DNA of 64,000 bases from DATHTS01 sp965219305 (GTDB lineage: Bacteria; Acidobacteriota; Blastocatellia; Pyrinomonadales; Pyrinomonadaceae): positions 3,720,001 through 3,784,000 of the forward strand of contig OZ244725.1 of the NCBI GenBank assembly GCA_965219305.1, given 5' to 3'. A model generated the notes under the pieces. The model was not told the origin of the DNA, did no database searches, and saw only the letters and a list, made by a program, of their open reading frames with translations. Every line of letters starts with the position of its first letter. Position 1 is the first letter of the stretch. Positions 26,340-35,584 of this stretch are shown here, in pieces. The position numbers and the translations under genes were made by a program.

Positions 26340-27234
26340 TTAGACAAAAAACTGTCTTTTGTTTCCTCCATTTTTTATTTGTAATTCCATCTCGAATTCC
26401 ATCGGACTTTTGCAGCCCAATCTCGAATGTAATCTCACCCGATTATAATGACCTTCGATGTAGCTGGAAATCTCTGACCGCGCTTACTCGAAGTCTTCAA
26501 ATACTCCGGCTTCAATTAATTCCGTCTTAAAGCGCGAAAAGAAACTTTCCGCCCAGCGCATTATCGTAACAATTGCCGCTCCCGCTCATCCTTTGACAAA
26601 AACAATTCTGCCGCAAAAGCCGCCGGAATCCGTTCGATGCGTGTCGGCTTTCACCATCCGAATGAATGATCGCTCCGGCGCGTAACCAGTCCTTTTTGGG
26701 TGGTCTTGGGTTAATGTTGAAATAACCAATTCCTGAGTCATCGCCTCAGCTAAACTCCAGCCGATGATCCGGCGTGTTACTTTATCCTGCCAAACCGCCG
26801 GATAACAAAACTTGCCGCCGCGCAGTCGAATATAGGTAATGTCGCCGATGATGATCTTTGCCGCCGCGCATTCCCCGGATGCTTGTTCGTGCCGACAAAT
26901 TCGGCGCGGCGGTTGTCGCTTTTGAATCCCTCGTCTTCGGTTTGAACGCTTTGGCGGTGATAGCTTTCAGGTTTTCTTGCTTCATCAACCGGCGCACCTT
27001 ACCGCGTCCGATCTCGATTCCGTTTTTATCCAACGCTTTGCTGATCCGCCGTGCGCCGTATCTTCTTCGGTTTTCAAAATAACAGTTCCGAATCTGTTTA
27101 GCCAACTTTCTTGTTTTTAAGCACGACGGTTTATTTAATCTTTTCCGCCACGCATAATAGCCGCTCGCCGATACCTGCATCACCCGGCATAATAAAGAAA
27201 ATGGATAATTCTTTTTCTCATCATCAATAAACTC
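26340..27234 (-). pseudogene. Degenerate IS3-family OrfB transposase
   Basis: Read on the minus strand, an IS3-type OrfB can be followed in pieces: FIDDEKKNYPFSLLCRVMQV and SASGYYAWRKRLNKPS (HTH_21 part), CYFENRRRYGARRISKALDK, GDITYIRLRGGKFCY (after a frameshift near 26870), and the C-terminal YIEGHYNRVRLHSRLGCKSP. At least one frameshift, an in-frame stop inside the FEDFE-ARSEISSYIEG region near 26486 and a stop near 26600 disrupt it. The longest surviving frame is 26782-27183. The 5' part of the element is cut by the IS5-family insertion at 27238. No clear outer inverted repeats were recognised. Confidence 0.85.
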
Positions 27235-27237
27235 TTA

Positions 27238-28105
27238 GAAGCGGTTTGAAAACTCGAAATAAAGGGTGATTTGACTATCAGTTTCTCAGTTTGAGTAAAT
27301 TAGTTGTGAAAAAAAAATATCCAACCGATTTAACTGATAGTCAATAGAATCATATCAAAGATTTATTTCCACCGCCAAAAGCGACCGGCAGACCGCGCAC
27401 CGTCGAGTTTCGCCAGGTGGGCAACGCCATCTTGTATCTGTTGTTTACCGGCTGTCAGTGGCGGTTTATCCCGAATGATTATCCGCCTTGGCGCACCGCT
27501 TACGGTTATTTCAGAGCGTGGCACAAAGATGGGACGTGTTATCGGATACACGAGACTCTGCGCTGTGATCTGCGGCACAAAAAGGGACGGCATAAACATC
27601 CGACGGCTGGTTCGCTGGATTCGCAATCAGTTAAAACGACCGCCGTGCCTTCGTCGCGCGGATTCGATGCGGGCAAGAAAATAATGGGGCGTAAACGTCA
27701 TATTCTGGTGGATACAATGGGTTTGATGATCGCTTTGGTCGTGACCACAGCGTGTGTCCAAGACCGCGACGGATTGAAGAAATTGTTGCGAACCTTCGGC
27801 GTGCATCGCAAGAAATTGCGGAAAGTGTGGGTTGACGGAGGTTATCGCGGACAAATTATCGAACGGGTCAAGGAGCGTTTTCGCTATTGTCTGGAAGTAG
27901 TTTTGCGATCTAACGACATCAAAGGATTCGTCGTGCTGCCGCGCCGCTGGGTAGTTGAGCGAACATTTAGCGTGGCTGAACAATCATCGGCGATTATCGA
28001 AAGACTACGAGCGATTCACCAAAACGAGTGAAGCGATGATTCAGATCGCTATGAGGCGTCTGATGCTTCGCCGATTGAAACCAAATTGAGTTTTCAAACA
28101 GCTTC
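27238..28105 (+). mobile_element. IS5-family insertion sequence, 868 bp, nested in IS3 remnant
   Basis: The ends are an 18-bp inverted repeat with one mismatch: GAAGCGGTTTGAAAACTC at 27238-27255 and GAGTTTTCAAACAGCTTC at 28088-28105. Both are flanked by TTA (27235-27237 and 28106-28108), read as the target duplication. The interior carries one IS427-group-like transposase frame. On the minus strand the IS3 OrfB sequence runs into the left end, showing that this element inserted into an older IS3 copy. Confidence 0.88.
27306..28089 (+). pseudogene. IS5-family transposase with nonsense codon and frameshift
   Basis: The frame begins at GTG 27306 (KKYPTDLTDSQ). It hits TAG at 27345-27347, where family members have the Trp of SQW, then continues NHIKDLFPPPKATGRPRTV and GCQWRFIPNDYPPW. 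DDE-domain segments follow (SLDSQSVKTT, GRKRHILVDTMG, VDGGYRG, VVERTF). Near 27968 one extra base shifts the frame; the expected C-terminus (AWLNNHRRLSKDYE and TSEAMIQIAMRRLMLRRL) is read in the next frame to 28089. Two independent lesions make it a pseudogene. Confidence 0.88.
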
Positions 28106-28108
28106 TTA

Positions 28109-28396
28109 CTCTGCTCTTCCTCATCCTGCCCTCAATAATACAAAAATGTATTATCTGGGACAGCCCTTAATGTTTTTCAAAACATATAAAAAATTTGGCA
28201 AATAACTTGAGCGACAACGGATTTTATGAAATCTATTTACAAATTTGTTAAATCTCTTTTAAAAGACTGGATTTTTCGATATGGAAAATGTTACTATTTT
28301 TTACATAGGGAAGTTTCCCTGTGCTTCATTTAGCTTTCCAAAATTTTTACTTCTTAAATTGTCCGTTAATTTTCTGCAAATTCAAAATAAATAACT
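28109..28396. other. Intergenic region after the nested IS elements
   Basis: 28109-28170 is probably the remaining 5' end of the IS3 element; it contains ATAATACA-AAAA-TGTATTAT and CTGGGACAGCCC. The rest is AT-rich. AGGGAA-GT-TTCCCT at 28307-28320 is a perfect short palindrome about 80 bp upstream of the GGDEF-EAL gene and could be a regulator site. No gene was found. Confidence 0.4.
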
Positions 28397-30241
28397 TTGA
28401 AAATCTTTCAGAATAAATCTTTTCTCGAACTTGATTACGCCCTTATAATCTTTGGCAGCGTATGTTCCGCTTTTGCCGTGTTCAGTTTATCGTTCGGTGT
28501 TTTGAGTTGGGCTTATATTCTGATTCTCGGCGGTGCTTTGTTTTTTCTTTTAAAAATAGATATGCCGCCGCAGTATTTCAGAGTCGGAGTCGGTGCGGTT
28601 TTGGCGGGTGTCTTTTGTAAAGCAGTTGTCGAATTAGACGCTGTAAATCTTTCACTCGCCGTCGTGCTTTTTCTTGTTTTTCAGGCGACTTACCAACGAA
28701 TTGTCGGAAAGATCGTTGAAGAAAAACAAGAAAATACGATTAAAGAAGAAACCGGAGAGATTGAAAACGAAGAACTCGAAGACGAACAACTCGCAGCTAA
28801 GTTTGAATTTCTTCTCGAAGAGCGAACCCGCATTACCGAAGCCCTGCAGCAGAGCCGCGAAGAACTCGCAAAAACAGCATATTACGATTCTCTGACGGGA
28901 ATTCCGAATCGTGCTTATTTAATCGAGCGTCTGGATTTGCTGATTAAACTCGGAATTGATATTGCCGACAGTTATTATGTTTTATTTTTGGATTTAAGCC
29001 GCTTTAAAAATATCAACGACAGTCTCGGTCATACAATCGGCGACAAACTTTTAGTCGCCGTCGCACAACGTTTAACAACGATTTTGCCGGACAAAAACAC
29101 GATTGCGCGAATCGGCGGAGATGAATTTGCAATCATCTTGAAGGATTTTCCGTCGCTCGGCGAAGCTGAAGAATATGCGGAGCAAATTCACCAAAAACTT
29201 TCGATGCCTTACGGAATTGACGGGCATAAAATTTACATTAATTTGTTTATCGGTATCTCGCCGTTTGATATTGAACATCTAACGCCGGAAGATGTTTTGC
29301 GCGATGCGGACATTGCGATGCACGCGGCTAAGGAAAATAATCGATATGTCGGGATTTTCAACCGCGAACTCCGCACGGAATTTTTGGAAAGAATAAAATT
29401 GGAAAGCGATCTCCGGTTTGCGGTCAGCCGTAAAGAATTGGTTTTGTATTATCAACCTCTGATTTCGCTGAGCGACGGAACTTTGATGGGATTTGAATCT
29501 CTTCTGCGTTGGCAGCATCCGAAATACGGACTCATTCCGCCGGATAAATTTATTCCGATTGCAGAAGATTCGAATCTTATTATTTCGATGACCGAGTGGA
29601 TTTTAAAAGAAGCGTGCCGCCAGATTTCAGAGTGGCAAAGCATCTCCCCCGAATTTAATAAATTAAAGATCAACGTCAATCTTTCAGGCAAACATTTGGC
29701 GGATGAAAATCTGCTCGTGCATATTCAAAACGCGCTCGAAGAAGCGGCACTTCCGCCGGAATTTCTGACATTGGAATTAACCGAAAGTTCGATGACCGAA
29801 AATGCCGAACAAGCGATTAAAATGTTCGGAAAATTAAGAGAAATCGGAGTGAAACTTTCGATTGACGATTTCGGCACGGGTTATTCTTCATTAAGTTATC
29901 TTCACAGACTTCCGTTTCATTCGCTCAAAATTGATCGTTCGTTCGTTTCCGACTTTAAAGAAGGCAAAGAAAATTCGCAGATTTTGCAAACGATTATTAC
30001 ATTAGCGAAAAATCTCGATTTGCGGACGGTTGCCGAAGGAATCGAAACCGTTAAACATCTGCGTCTTTTACAAAATCTCGGCTGTGACATCGGTCAAGGC
30101 TACTTATTTTCAAAACCTATGCCGAAGCAGGAAATAGAAGAACTGTTTCAGCAAAATAAAAATTGGTTTCCGGCGGATTTCGTCAGTTCGGATTCAGGTT
30201 CAATACAGTATATTTCAAAAGATACAACGCAGCATTTCTAA
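28397..30241 (+). CDS. Membrane GGDEF-EAL cyclic-di-GMP protein
   Basis: A 614-residue inner-membrane protein. Residues about 10-95 form three to four hydrophobic segments, then a charged coiled-coil-like linker leads to a GGDEF domain (intact GGDEF at 240-244) and an EAL domain (from about 340). The EAL motif reads ESL (Glu367), while DDFGTGYSSLSYL, ELTES, KIDRSF and EGIET are all kept, so phosphodiesterase activity is plausible. The inhibitory RxxD site is absent before GGDEF. It may thus be bifunctional or mainly a phosphodiesterase. The start is TTG with no clear ribosome-binding site; no ATG occurs before the membrane segments. Confidence 0.88.
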   Translation: MKIFQNKSFLELDYALIIFGSVCSAFAVFSLSFGVLSWAYILILGGALFFLLKIDMPPQYFRVGVGAVLAGVFCKAVVELDAVNLSLAVVLFLVFQATYQRIVGKIVEEKQENTIKEETGEIENEELEDEQLAAKFEFLLEERTRITEALQQSREELAKTAYYDSLTGIPNRAYLIERLDLLIKLGIDIADSYYVLFLDLSRFKNINDSLGHTIGDKLLVAVAQRLTTILPDKNTIARIGGDEFAIILKDFPSLGEAEEYAEQIHQKLSMPYGIDGHKIYINLFIGISPFDIEHLTPEDVLRDADIAMHAAKENNRYVGIFNRELRTEFLERIKLESDLRFAVSRKELVLYYQPLISLSDGTLMGFESLLRWQHPKYGLIPPDKFIPIAEDSNLIISMTEWILKEACRQISEWQSISPEFNKLKINVNLSGKHLADENLLVHIQNALEEAALPPEFLTLELTESSMTENAEQAIKMFGKLREIGVKLSIDDFGTGYSSLSYLHRLPFHSLKIDRSFVSDFKEGKENSQILQTIITLAKNLDLRTVAEGIETVKHLRLLQNLGCDIGQGYLFSKPMPKQEIEELFQQNKNWFPADFVSSDSGSIQYISKDTTQHF

Positions 30242-30492
30242 CGGTTTTATAATTTCCCGGATCAAAATCTTATTAAAACTCAAAAGCCTCCAGCTTTTTC
30301 AAACATTTTCCAACTTATACATATATAAAATTGATTTGACGCATTTTCAATTTTTTATTCTCAAGTCATTTTTGAATAAATCAAAATTTCTGCGTTTCAT
30401 TGTCTTTAGTCAATTTGATTGAACAGTTCGGTCAAACTGATTGAAATATCTTCTGCTCATCAAATCAATCATTTATAAGAATTTCTTTTGCG

Positions 30493-30524
30493 CCTTGTAT
30501 CTACAGCATTTACAAGGTTTTTTT
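30493..30524 (+). terminator. Rho-independent terminator-like hairpin
   Basis: CCTTGTA at 30493-30499 pairs with TACAAGG at 30511-30517 across an 11-nt loop and is followed directly by seven T residues. It could end transcription from the GGDEF-EAL gene 250 bp upstream. The stem is short and AT-containing, so strength is uncertain. Confidence 0.5.
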
Positions 30525-30528
30525 GTGA

Positions 30529-30544
30529 TGGCATACCGATTGAT
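30529..30544 (+). promoter_or_regulatory. Sigma-54-like promoter motif
   Basis: TGGCATACCGATTGAT resembles the -24/-12 consensus TGGCAC-N5-TTGCW, with GG and TTG correctly spaced but GA instead of the invariant GC. It lies 50 bp upstream of the subtilase start and just after a terminator-like hairpin, a sensible promoter position. Confidence 0.35.
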
Positions 30545-30593
30545 AAATACAGGGCAGGGAAGTTCACCTTCCAAATTTACAAAAAGGGAAAAT

Positions 30594-33101
30594 ATGAAGC
30601 ACCAAAAAATAATTACGATAATTACGACAATAGCTCTCGCGTCACAGATGTTGGCGACGGTCGTCTTCGGACAGACTGTTTCGACAACCGATCAGACGCA
30701 AAATGTAAGAAATTATTCTTCAAAATATGTTCAGGACATCGCTCAACTTGTCAGGGAAGGTCAGTTGAATTTAGCGAACGGTCTTGAAAGGGAAACGCAA
30801 ATGGTCGAAATTGCTCTGTCAAATTCGAGAAAAGGCGTTATCGTTACCGACCGGCAAAATAACAAAACCGTGTCGGTAATTGAAAATGTCGCCGCTCAAC
30901 TTGATTCGGAGAATGCGCCGCAAAATTTGCGCGGCAAAAGAATTCTCAAATTAGATTTGGGCGCGATTTTAGCCGATTCAAAAAATGTGCAGCAGGTTGA
31001 AGCGCGAATTCAGGACGTATTGAAACAGTTGGAAGCATTCAAAGAAAACGTAATTTTATACGTTGAAGACGCTTCGGCTTTTTCAAAAGATGCTCCGATT
31101 TTTGGTGCGGAAATTGCCAACAATTTGAGAAAATCTTTGTCAGAAGGAAACATTCGCGTTATCAGTGTTTCGACGACGGAAACATACAATCAGGAAATCG
31201 CAACCGATGTTCAAATCAAAAATCGTTTTAAGAAAGTTGATTTGAATGTCACCGAATCTGACGATTCGTTTGTCGGCGATAAAATTTCACCGGATTTGCG
31301 CGATTTGATGGCAAACAGCAATCCGAACAAAATGGTAAAAGTTATTCTTCAGTCGGACGATATTGAAAATCCCGAATTGTTGAAAATTTTGAAACTCAAC
31401 AATGTGGCTATCGAAAGCCGCGCCGAAACTTTCAATATCTTGATTGTCGAACTTCCGCTGGTCGCCGCCGAACAAGTTGCCGCCGTTCGCGGAACAAAAC
31501 ATCTTTCACTTGATAAAGAATTAGCGACTCTCGGACACATCGAAACGACGACCGGCGCATCTTTAGTTCGCAATATGGCACCGGCGGGCGGCGCAAGCCA
31601 ACTCGACGGCACGGGAATCGGTATTGCCATCGTTGATTCGGGCGTACGCGACGATCACCGTTCATTCACGGATGACCGCGGCGACAAACGAATCAGCGTC
31701 AAAATGGAATTTTCGGGTGATAATCATTTGAAAGACGACAACTTTGGACACGGAACTCACGTTGCCTCGATTGCTGCGGGAAGTGGAGGAAAATCGGGCG
31801 ATAATAAAGACAGTCAGTATTTAGGCAGTTATCAAGGTATTGCACCGAATGCAAATATAATCAATGTTCGGGTTTTGGATGATAACGGAAAAGGAACCTC
31901 TGTAGGATTGTTAAATGCGCTCGAATGGATTTACAATAATCGCACACAAAATAATATCCGCGTCGTCAATATGAGCATCGGCACGCCGGCAATCGAATCG
32001 TATCGCAACGATCCGCTGTGCCGCGCCGCCCGAAAACTCGTTAATGCAGGCATCGTCGTCGTTGCCGCTGCCGGAAACAACGGCAAAAATGCGGCGGGAC
32101 AAAAACAATACGGAGCGATACACTCGCCGGGTAACGAACCGTCGGTTATTACGGTCGGTGCGACAAACACATTCGGAACGGACAGCCGAAACGATGATGC
32201 TATCGCAACTTACAGTTCACGCGGTCCGACACGTTCTTTTTATACTGACGCTTCGGGTGTCAAACAGTTCGACCACGTTGTCAAACCGGACATCGCCGCG
32301 CCGGGAAATAAAATCATCGCGGCATATTCCGATAAAAACGAGATAGTCAAAGAAAATGAAATTTTAGAAAATGACAATGGTGCTGATCCCAAAAGAAAGA
32401 CGATGTATCTGTCGGGAACTTCGATGGCAACTCCGGTCGTCAGCGGCGCGGCAGCTTTAATGCTCCAGGCAAATCCGAAACTTACGCCGAATATGGTCAA
32501 AATGATTCTTGAATATACGGCGCAAAGACTTAAGGGTTATAATACCTTGGAACAAGGCGCAGGATCAGTCAATATCGAAGGTGCAGTTCGTCTGGCAAAA
32601 TTGGTTCGTCAGGATTTAACGAGTTCCACACCGCTCGGCAGTCCGCTATTGACGACAAACACTCTGCCCGTTCGATCTTCGATTATCGCCGGTCAAACGG
32701 TTAATTGGACGCAGGGAATAAGTCTCGACAAAGGTTTTGCACAAGGAACATCGCTTATTACAAATTACCAGAAGACTTATGCTCAAGGCATAATGTTCAG
32801 CGACGGAATAATGTTCAGTGACGGAATAATGTTCAGCGACGGAATAATGTTCAGCGACGGAATAATGTTCAGTGACGGAATTATGTTCAGTGACGGAATA
32901 ATGTTCAGCGACGGAATAATGTTCAGCGATTACAGCGACGTTTTCGGAAGCGGAATAATGTTCAGCGACGGAATAATGTTCAGCGATGGAATAATGGTCA
33001 GCGACGGAATTATGTTCAGCGACGGAACTCTGAGCGGCGACTCTGTATTTAGCAGTAATGCGCCGATGATTACTGGAGATAATACTTCGGCAATGAGATA
33101 A
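30594..33101 (+). CDS. Secreted S8 subtilisin-like protease with GIMFSD tandem repeat tail
   Basis: An 835-residue exported protease. The start at 30594 has an AAGGGA ribosome-binding site and opens a signal peptide (MKHQKIITIITTIALASQ, ending near VFGQ). A roughly 300-residue N-terminal region, probably a propeptide, precedes the catalytic domain. The triad is complete: Asp348 (IVDSGV), His386 (GHGTHVAS) and Ser610 (SGTSMATP), with the oxyanion Asn in AAGNNG. Residues 732-810 consist of twelve copies of the hexapeptide GIMFSD (one reads GIMVSD), in blocks of eight and four separated by YSDVFGS. The repeat may form a short solenoid or surface-attachment tail. Two GGDEF-EAL genes flank it, and an intrinsic terminator follows at 33129. 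Confidence 0.9.
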   Translation: MKHQKIITIITTIALASQMLATVVFGQTVSTTDQTQNVRNYSSKYVQDIAQLVREGQLNLANGLERETQMVEIALSNSRKGVIVTDRQNNKTVSVIENVAAQLDSENAPQNLRGKRILKLDLGAILADSKNVQQVEARIQDVLKQLEAFKENVILYVEDASAFSKDAPIFGAEIANNLRKSLSEGNIRVISVSTTETYNQEIATDVQIKNRFKKVDLNVTESDDSFVGDKISPDLRDLMANSNPNKMVKVILQSDDIENPELLKILKLNNVAIESRAETFNILIVELPLVAAEQVAAVRGTKHLSLDKELATLGHIETTTGASLVRNMAPAGGASQLDGTGIGIAIVDSGVRDDHRSFTDDRGDKRISVKMEFSGDNHLKDDNFGHGTHVASIAAGSGGKSGDNKDSQYLGSYQGIAPNANIINVRVLDDNGKGTSVGLLNALEWIYNNRTQNNIRVVNMSIGTPAIESYRNDPLCRAARKLVNAGIVVVAAAGNNGKNAAGQKQYGAIHSPGNEPSVITVGATNTFGTDSRNDDAIATYSSRGPTRSFYTDASGVKQFDHVVKPDIAAPGNKIIAAYSDKNEIVKENEILENDNGADPKRKTMYLSGTSMATPVVSGAAALMLQANPKLTPNMVKMILEYTAQRLKGYNTLEQGAGSVNIEGAVRLAKLVRQDLTSSTPLGSPLLTTNTLPVRSSIIAGQTVNWTQGISLDKGFAQGTSLITNYQKTYAQGIMFSDGIMFSDGIMFSDGIMFSDGIMFSDGIMFSDGIMFSDGIMFSDYSDVFGSGIMFSDGIMFSDGIMVSDGIMFSDGTLSGDSVFSSNAPMITGDNTSAMR
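32787..33023 (+). repeat. 18-bp tandem repeat encoding GIMFSD
   Basis: Eight head-to-tail 18-bp units (GGAATAATGTTCAGCGAC type) run from 32787 to 32930. A short interruption follows, then four more units to 33023. Units differ mainly at synonymous positions (AGCGAC/AGTGAC, ATA/ATT), plus one TTC to GTC change. The near identity suggests recent slipped-strand expansion. Confidence 0.95.
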
Positions 33102-33128
33102 ATAAAGAATAAAAATTCTTTATGATCT

Positions 33129-33176
33129 GTTACATCTCCGAGATTTATAAAATAATTTCGGAGATGTAACTTTTTT
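33129..33176 (+). terminator. Strong rho-independent terminator
   Basis: GTTACATCTCCGA (33129-33141) pairs perfectly with TCGGAGATGTAAC (33158-33170), giving a 13-bp stem with a 16-nt loop followed by six T residues. It lies 27 bp after the subtilase stop. Confidence 0.9.
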
Positions 33177-33290
33177 CTGGCAATTTAACATTGTTTAAGA
33201 TATAATAGTTTTGACTAAATATTCGCTTATTTAGTTATCTGCAAACCGACAGATTCACTCTTACGAGCTTGAAAACTATCAAGTATCAAA

Positions 33291-35537
33291 ATGGACAACC
33301 CGAATAATTTAAGCAACAGGAAAATAAATGTATATCTGTGTCTGTTATTGCTTATTGCAATAACGGCTTTTAGTTTTGCTGTTATTAATATCCTAGAAGA
33401 ATCTCTCGATACGAAGTTCTTTGTTCTGGCTTTCTCCACTATTTTTTTCAGCTCATATTTCCGAATTCAATTGCCTCGAACAAAAATTCATCTTTCATTT
33501 TCGGAAGTAATCGTTTTATACATTTTTCTCACTTACGGATGCGGCGGAGCGATTATTATATCAGCATTTGAAGCTTGGTTTATGACATATAAATTCAAGC
33601 GTCAGGGAATTACTATTAAAAATAGAACCATTTTAATGAATGGTGTGGTCGCCTCAAACTCGGTGTTTTTCACGGCTTTGACGGTAAATGCGCTTTTTCC
33701 CCGATTAATAAATTCTATAACTGAAATATCTTTGGGGACATTTGCCTTTGTAATGTTGGCGACCGGCGCAATTTTATTTCTATATACCTCAATAAGTGTT
33801 TCGATTTGGTTTGCATTAAAAGTGGAAAATCCTGCCAAAGCATTCTGGGAGGTTTGGTATAACTATTGTGTCAACGCCTTAGTCATTTATATTGCCGCTT
33901 CGATTCTTGCAGGCTTAGCGATCAAATCACAAAATCAATTCAGCACACCGCTTATTGTGCTGGCGGTCGTGGTTTTCGCCGTCGTTTATTTTACATATAA
34001 GCGATATGTTGATGATGTTAAAAAAACTTCCGCAAAAGCCGAGCAAGCCGAGCGCAAACGCGCCGAACAAGCGGAAAAACACGTCGCCGAATTACAGCAT
34101 CACATTGCTGAACAAGACCGCACGAGCCGGGAATTACGCGAAAGCAAAGAACAATTTCGCCACGCCGCTTTTCACGATGCCCTAACGGATTTGCCGAACC
34201 GCAATTTGTTTATGGAAGTGCTGAAATCCGCTCTCGAAGAAAGCAAACAAAACGCGGAATCAAAATTTGCCGTCTTATTTCTCGACATTAATCGTTTTAA
34301 AACAATCAACGACAGTCTCGGACATTCGATGGGCGACCGTCTTATCCAGCATATTGCCAAACGTCTGGAAACTTCCGTCCGCGATAACGATTTAGCGGCG
34401 AGATTCGGCGGCGACGAATTTGCTTTTATTTTGAATAAAATTTCCGGTGTTGACGATGCCGTAAAATTTGCCGAGTATATTAAAGAAAAGATTTCCGCTC
34501 CGTTTACATTAGCCGGCAGACAGGTTTTTACGAGTTTCAGTATCGGAATAGCGATGGGAGATTCCGATTACAAAGTATCGGAAGACGTTTTGCGTGATGC
34601 CGACATTGCAATGTATCACGCAAAGGAAAACAGTATTGACTGGGTTATTTTCGACCCGAAAATGCACACTCATACATTATCGCTTCTACAGCTCGAAACT
34701 GATCTTCGTTCCGCCATCGAGCGTGGTGAATTATGTATGTATTACCAACCGATTATCAGCTTGGATTCGATGCATCTCACCGGATTTGAAGCTTTGGTAC
34801 GGTGGAATCATCCGCAGCGCGGACTCGTTCCGCCGAATGATTTTATTCCTCTCAGCGAAGAAACGGGTTTGATTATACCGATGACTCTCTGGATTTTGCG
34901 GACTTCGTGCCGGCAATTGGTCGAATGGCAGCTTAAAAACCCGGAAAATAAAAATTTAATGGTCAGCGTCAATCTTTCGGGCAAACATTTCGCACAAAAA
35001 AATCTGGTCGAGCAAATCGCAAAAATTTTAGATGAAACGCAGATAAATCCCGCGTGCTTAAAGCTCGAGTTAACGGAAAGCGCAGTAATGGAAAACGCCG
35101 AAAGCGTAATTTCAATGCTCGGAGAAATCAGACGGCTGGGAATTCACTTGAGCATTGACGATTTCGGCACAGGTTATTCATCGCTTAGTTATCTGCATCG
35201 TTTCCCGATAAATACGCTCAAAGTTGACCGTTCATTTGTTAGCCAGATGGAAGAAGGAAGCGAGAACGGGGAAATTGTCCGCACGGTAGTTTCTTTAGCC
35301 AGAACTTTGAATCTCAATGTCATCGCCGAAGGAATTGAAACAGTTCATCAACTCGATCAACTTCGTTTTCTAGGCTGCGAATTCGGACAAGGCTATTTAT
35401 TTTCACGTCCTGTTCCCGCTGATGAAGCCGAAAAGATTCTTGAAGACAAATCGCGTTGGGAAAATATTCTTCCAAGTGAATCGCACATTTTATCAAATCG
35501 CAACGGGAAATTTTCGCATCTGCGTTTAGCTAAGTAA
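33291..35537 (+). CDS. Membrane GGDEF-EAL cyclic-di-GMP protein with coiled-coil linker
   Basis: A 748-residue inner-membrane protein. The N-terminal about 240 residues hold seven or so hydrophobic segments, forming a sensory module of unassigned type. A strongly charged heptad-like linker (AEQAERKRAEQAEKHVAELQ) leads to GGDEF (373-377) and EAL (Glu500-Ala-Leu) domains. The RxxD inhibitory site (RDND) stands five residues before GGDEF, and DDFGTGYSSL, KVDRSF and EGIET are kept, so both cyclase and phosphodiesterase functions are possible. It differs from the upstream paralogue in having the inhibitory site and a canonical EAL motif. Confidence 0.9.
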   Translation: MDNPNNLSNRKINVYLCLLLLIAITAFSFAVINILEESLDTKFFVLAFSTIFFSSYFRIQLPRTKIHLSFSEVIVLYIFLTYGCGGAIIISAFEAWFMTYKFKRQGITIKNRTILMNGVVASNSVFFTALTVNALFPRLINSITEISLGTFAFVMLATGAILFLYTSISVSIWFALKVENPAKAFWEVWYNYCVNALVIYIAASILAGLAIKSQNQFSTPLIVLAVVVFAVVYFTYKRYVDDVKKTSAKAEQAERKRAEQAEKHVAELQHHIAEQDRTSRELRESKEQFRHAAFHDALTDLPNRNLFMEVLKSALEESKQNAESKFAVLFLDINRFKTINDSLGHSMGDRLIQHIAKRLETSVRDNDLAARFGGDEFAFILNKISGVDDAVKFAEYIKEKISAPFTLAGRQVFTSFSIGIAMGDSDYKVSEDVLRDADIAMYHAKENSIDWVIFDPKMHTHTLSLLQLETDLRSAIERGELCMYYQPIISLDSMHLTGFEALVRWNHPQRGLVPPNDFIPLSEETGLIIPMTLWILRTSCRQLVEWQLKNPENKNLMVSVNLSGKHFAQKNLVEQIAKILDETQINPACLKLELTESAVMENAESVISMLGEIRRLGIHLSIDDFGTGYSSLSYLHRFPINTLKVDRSFVSQMEEGSENGEIVRTVVSLARTLNLNVIAEGIETVHQLDQLRFLGCEFGQGYLFSRPVPADEAEKILEDKSRWENILPSESHILSNRNGKFSHLRLAK

Positions 35538-35584
35538 ACCAATCTGCAAAACGATGATATTTAAAGCCGAAAAACTTTTCGGTA

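Larger units (their letters stand above)
30242..30593. other. 352-bp intergenic region before the subtilase
   Basis: AT-rich, with no gene. It holds a terminator-like hairpin at 30493-30524 and a sigma-54-like promoter motif at 30529-30544, both listed separately. A frame extending the subtilase upstream to 30441 has no signal peptide and is not considered coding. Confidence 0.5.

Noticed and set aside
30545..30593. Cyclic-di-GMP riboswitch in the subtilase leader
   Set aside because: Suspected because of the flanking GGDEF-EAL genes, but no conserved GEMM core sequence or paired stems could be found.
32787..33023. Regular short repeats resembling a CRISPR array
   Set aside because: The units are contiguous 18-bp codon repeats in frame with the subtilase, with no spacers and no cas genes nearby.
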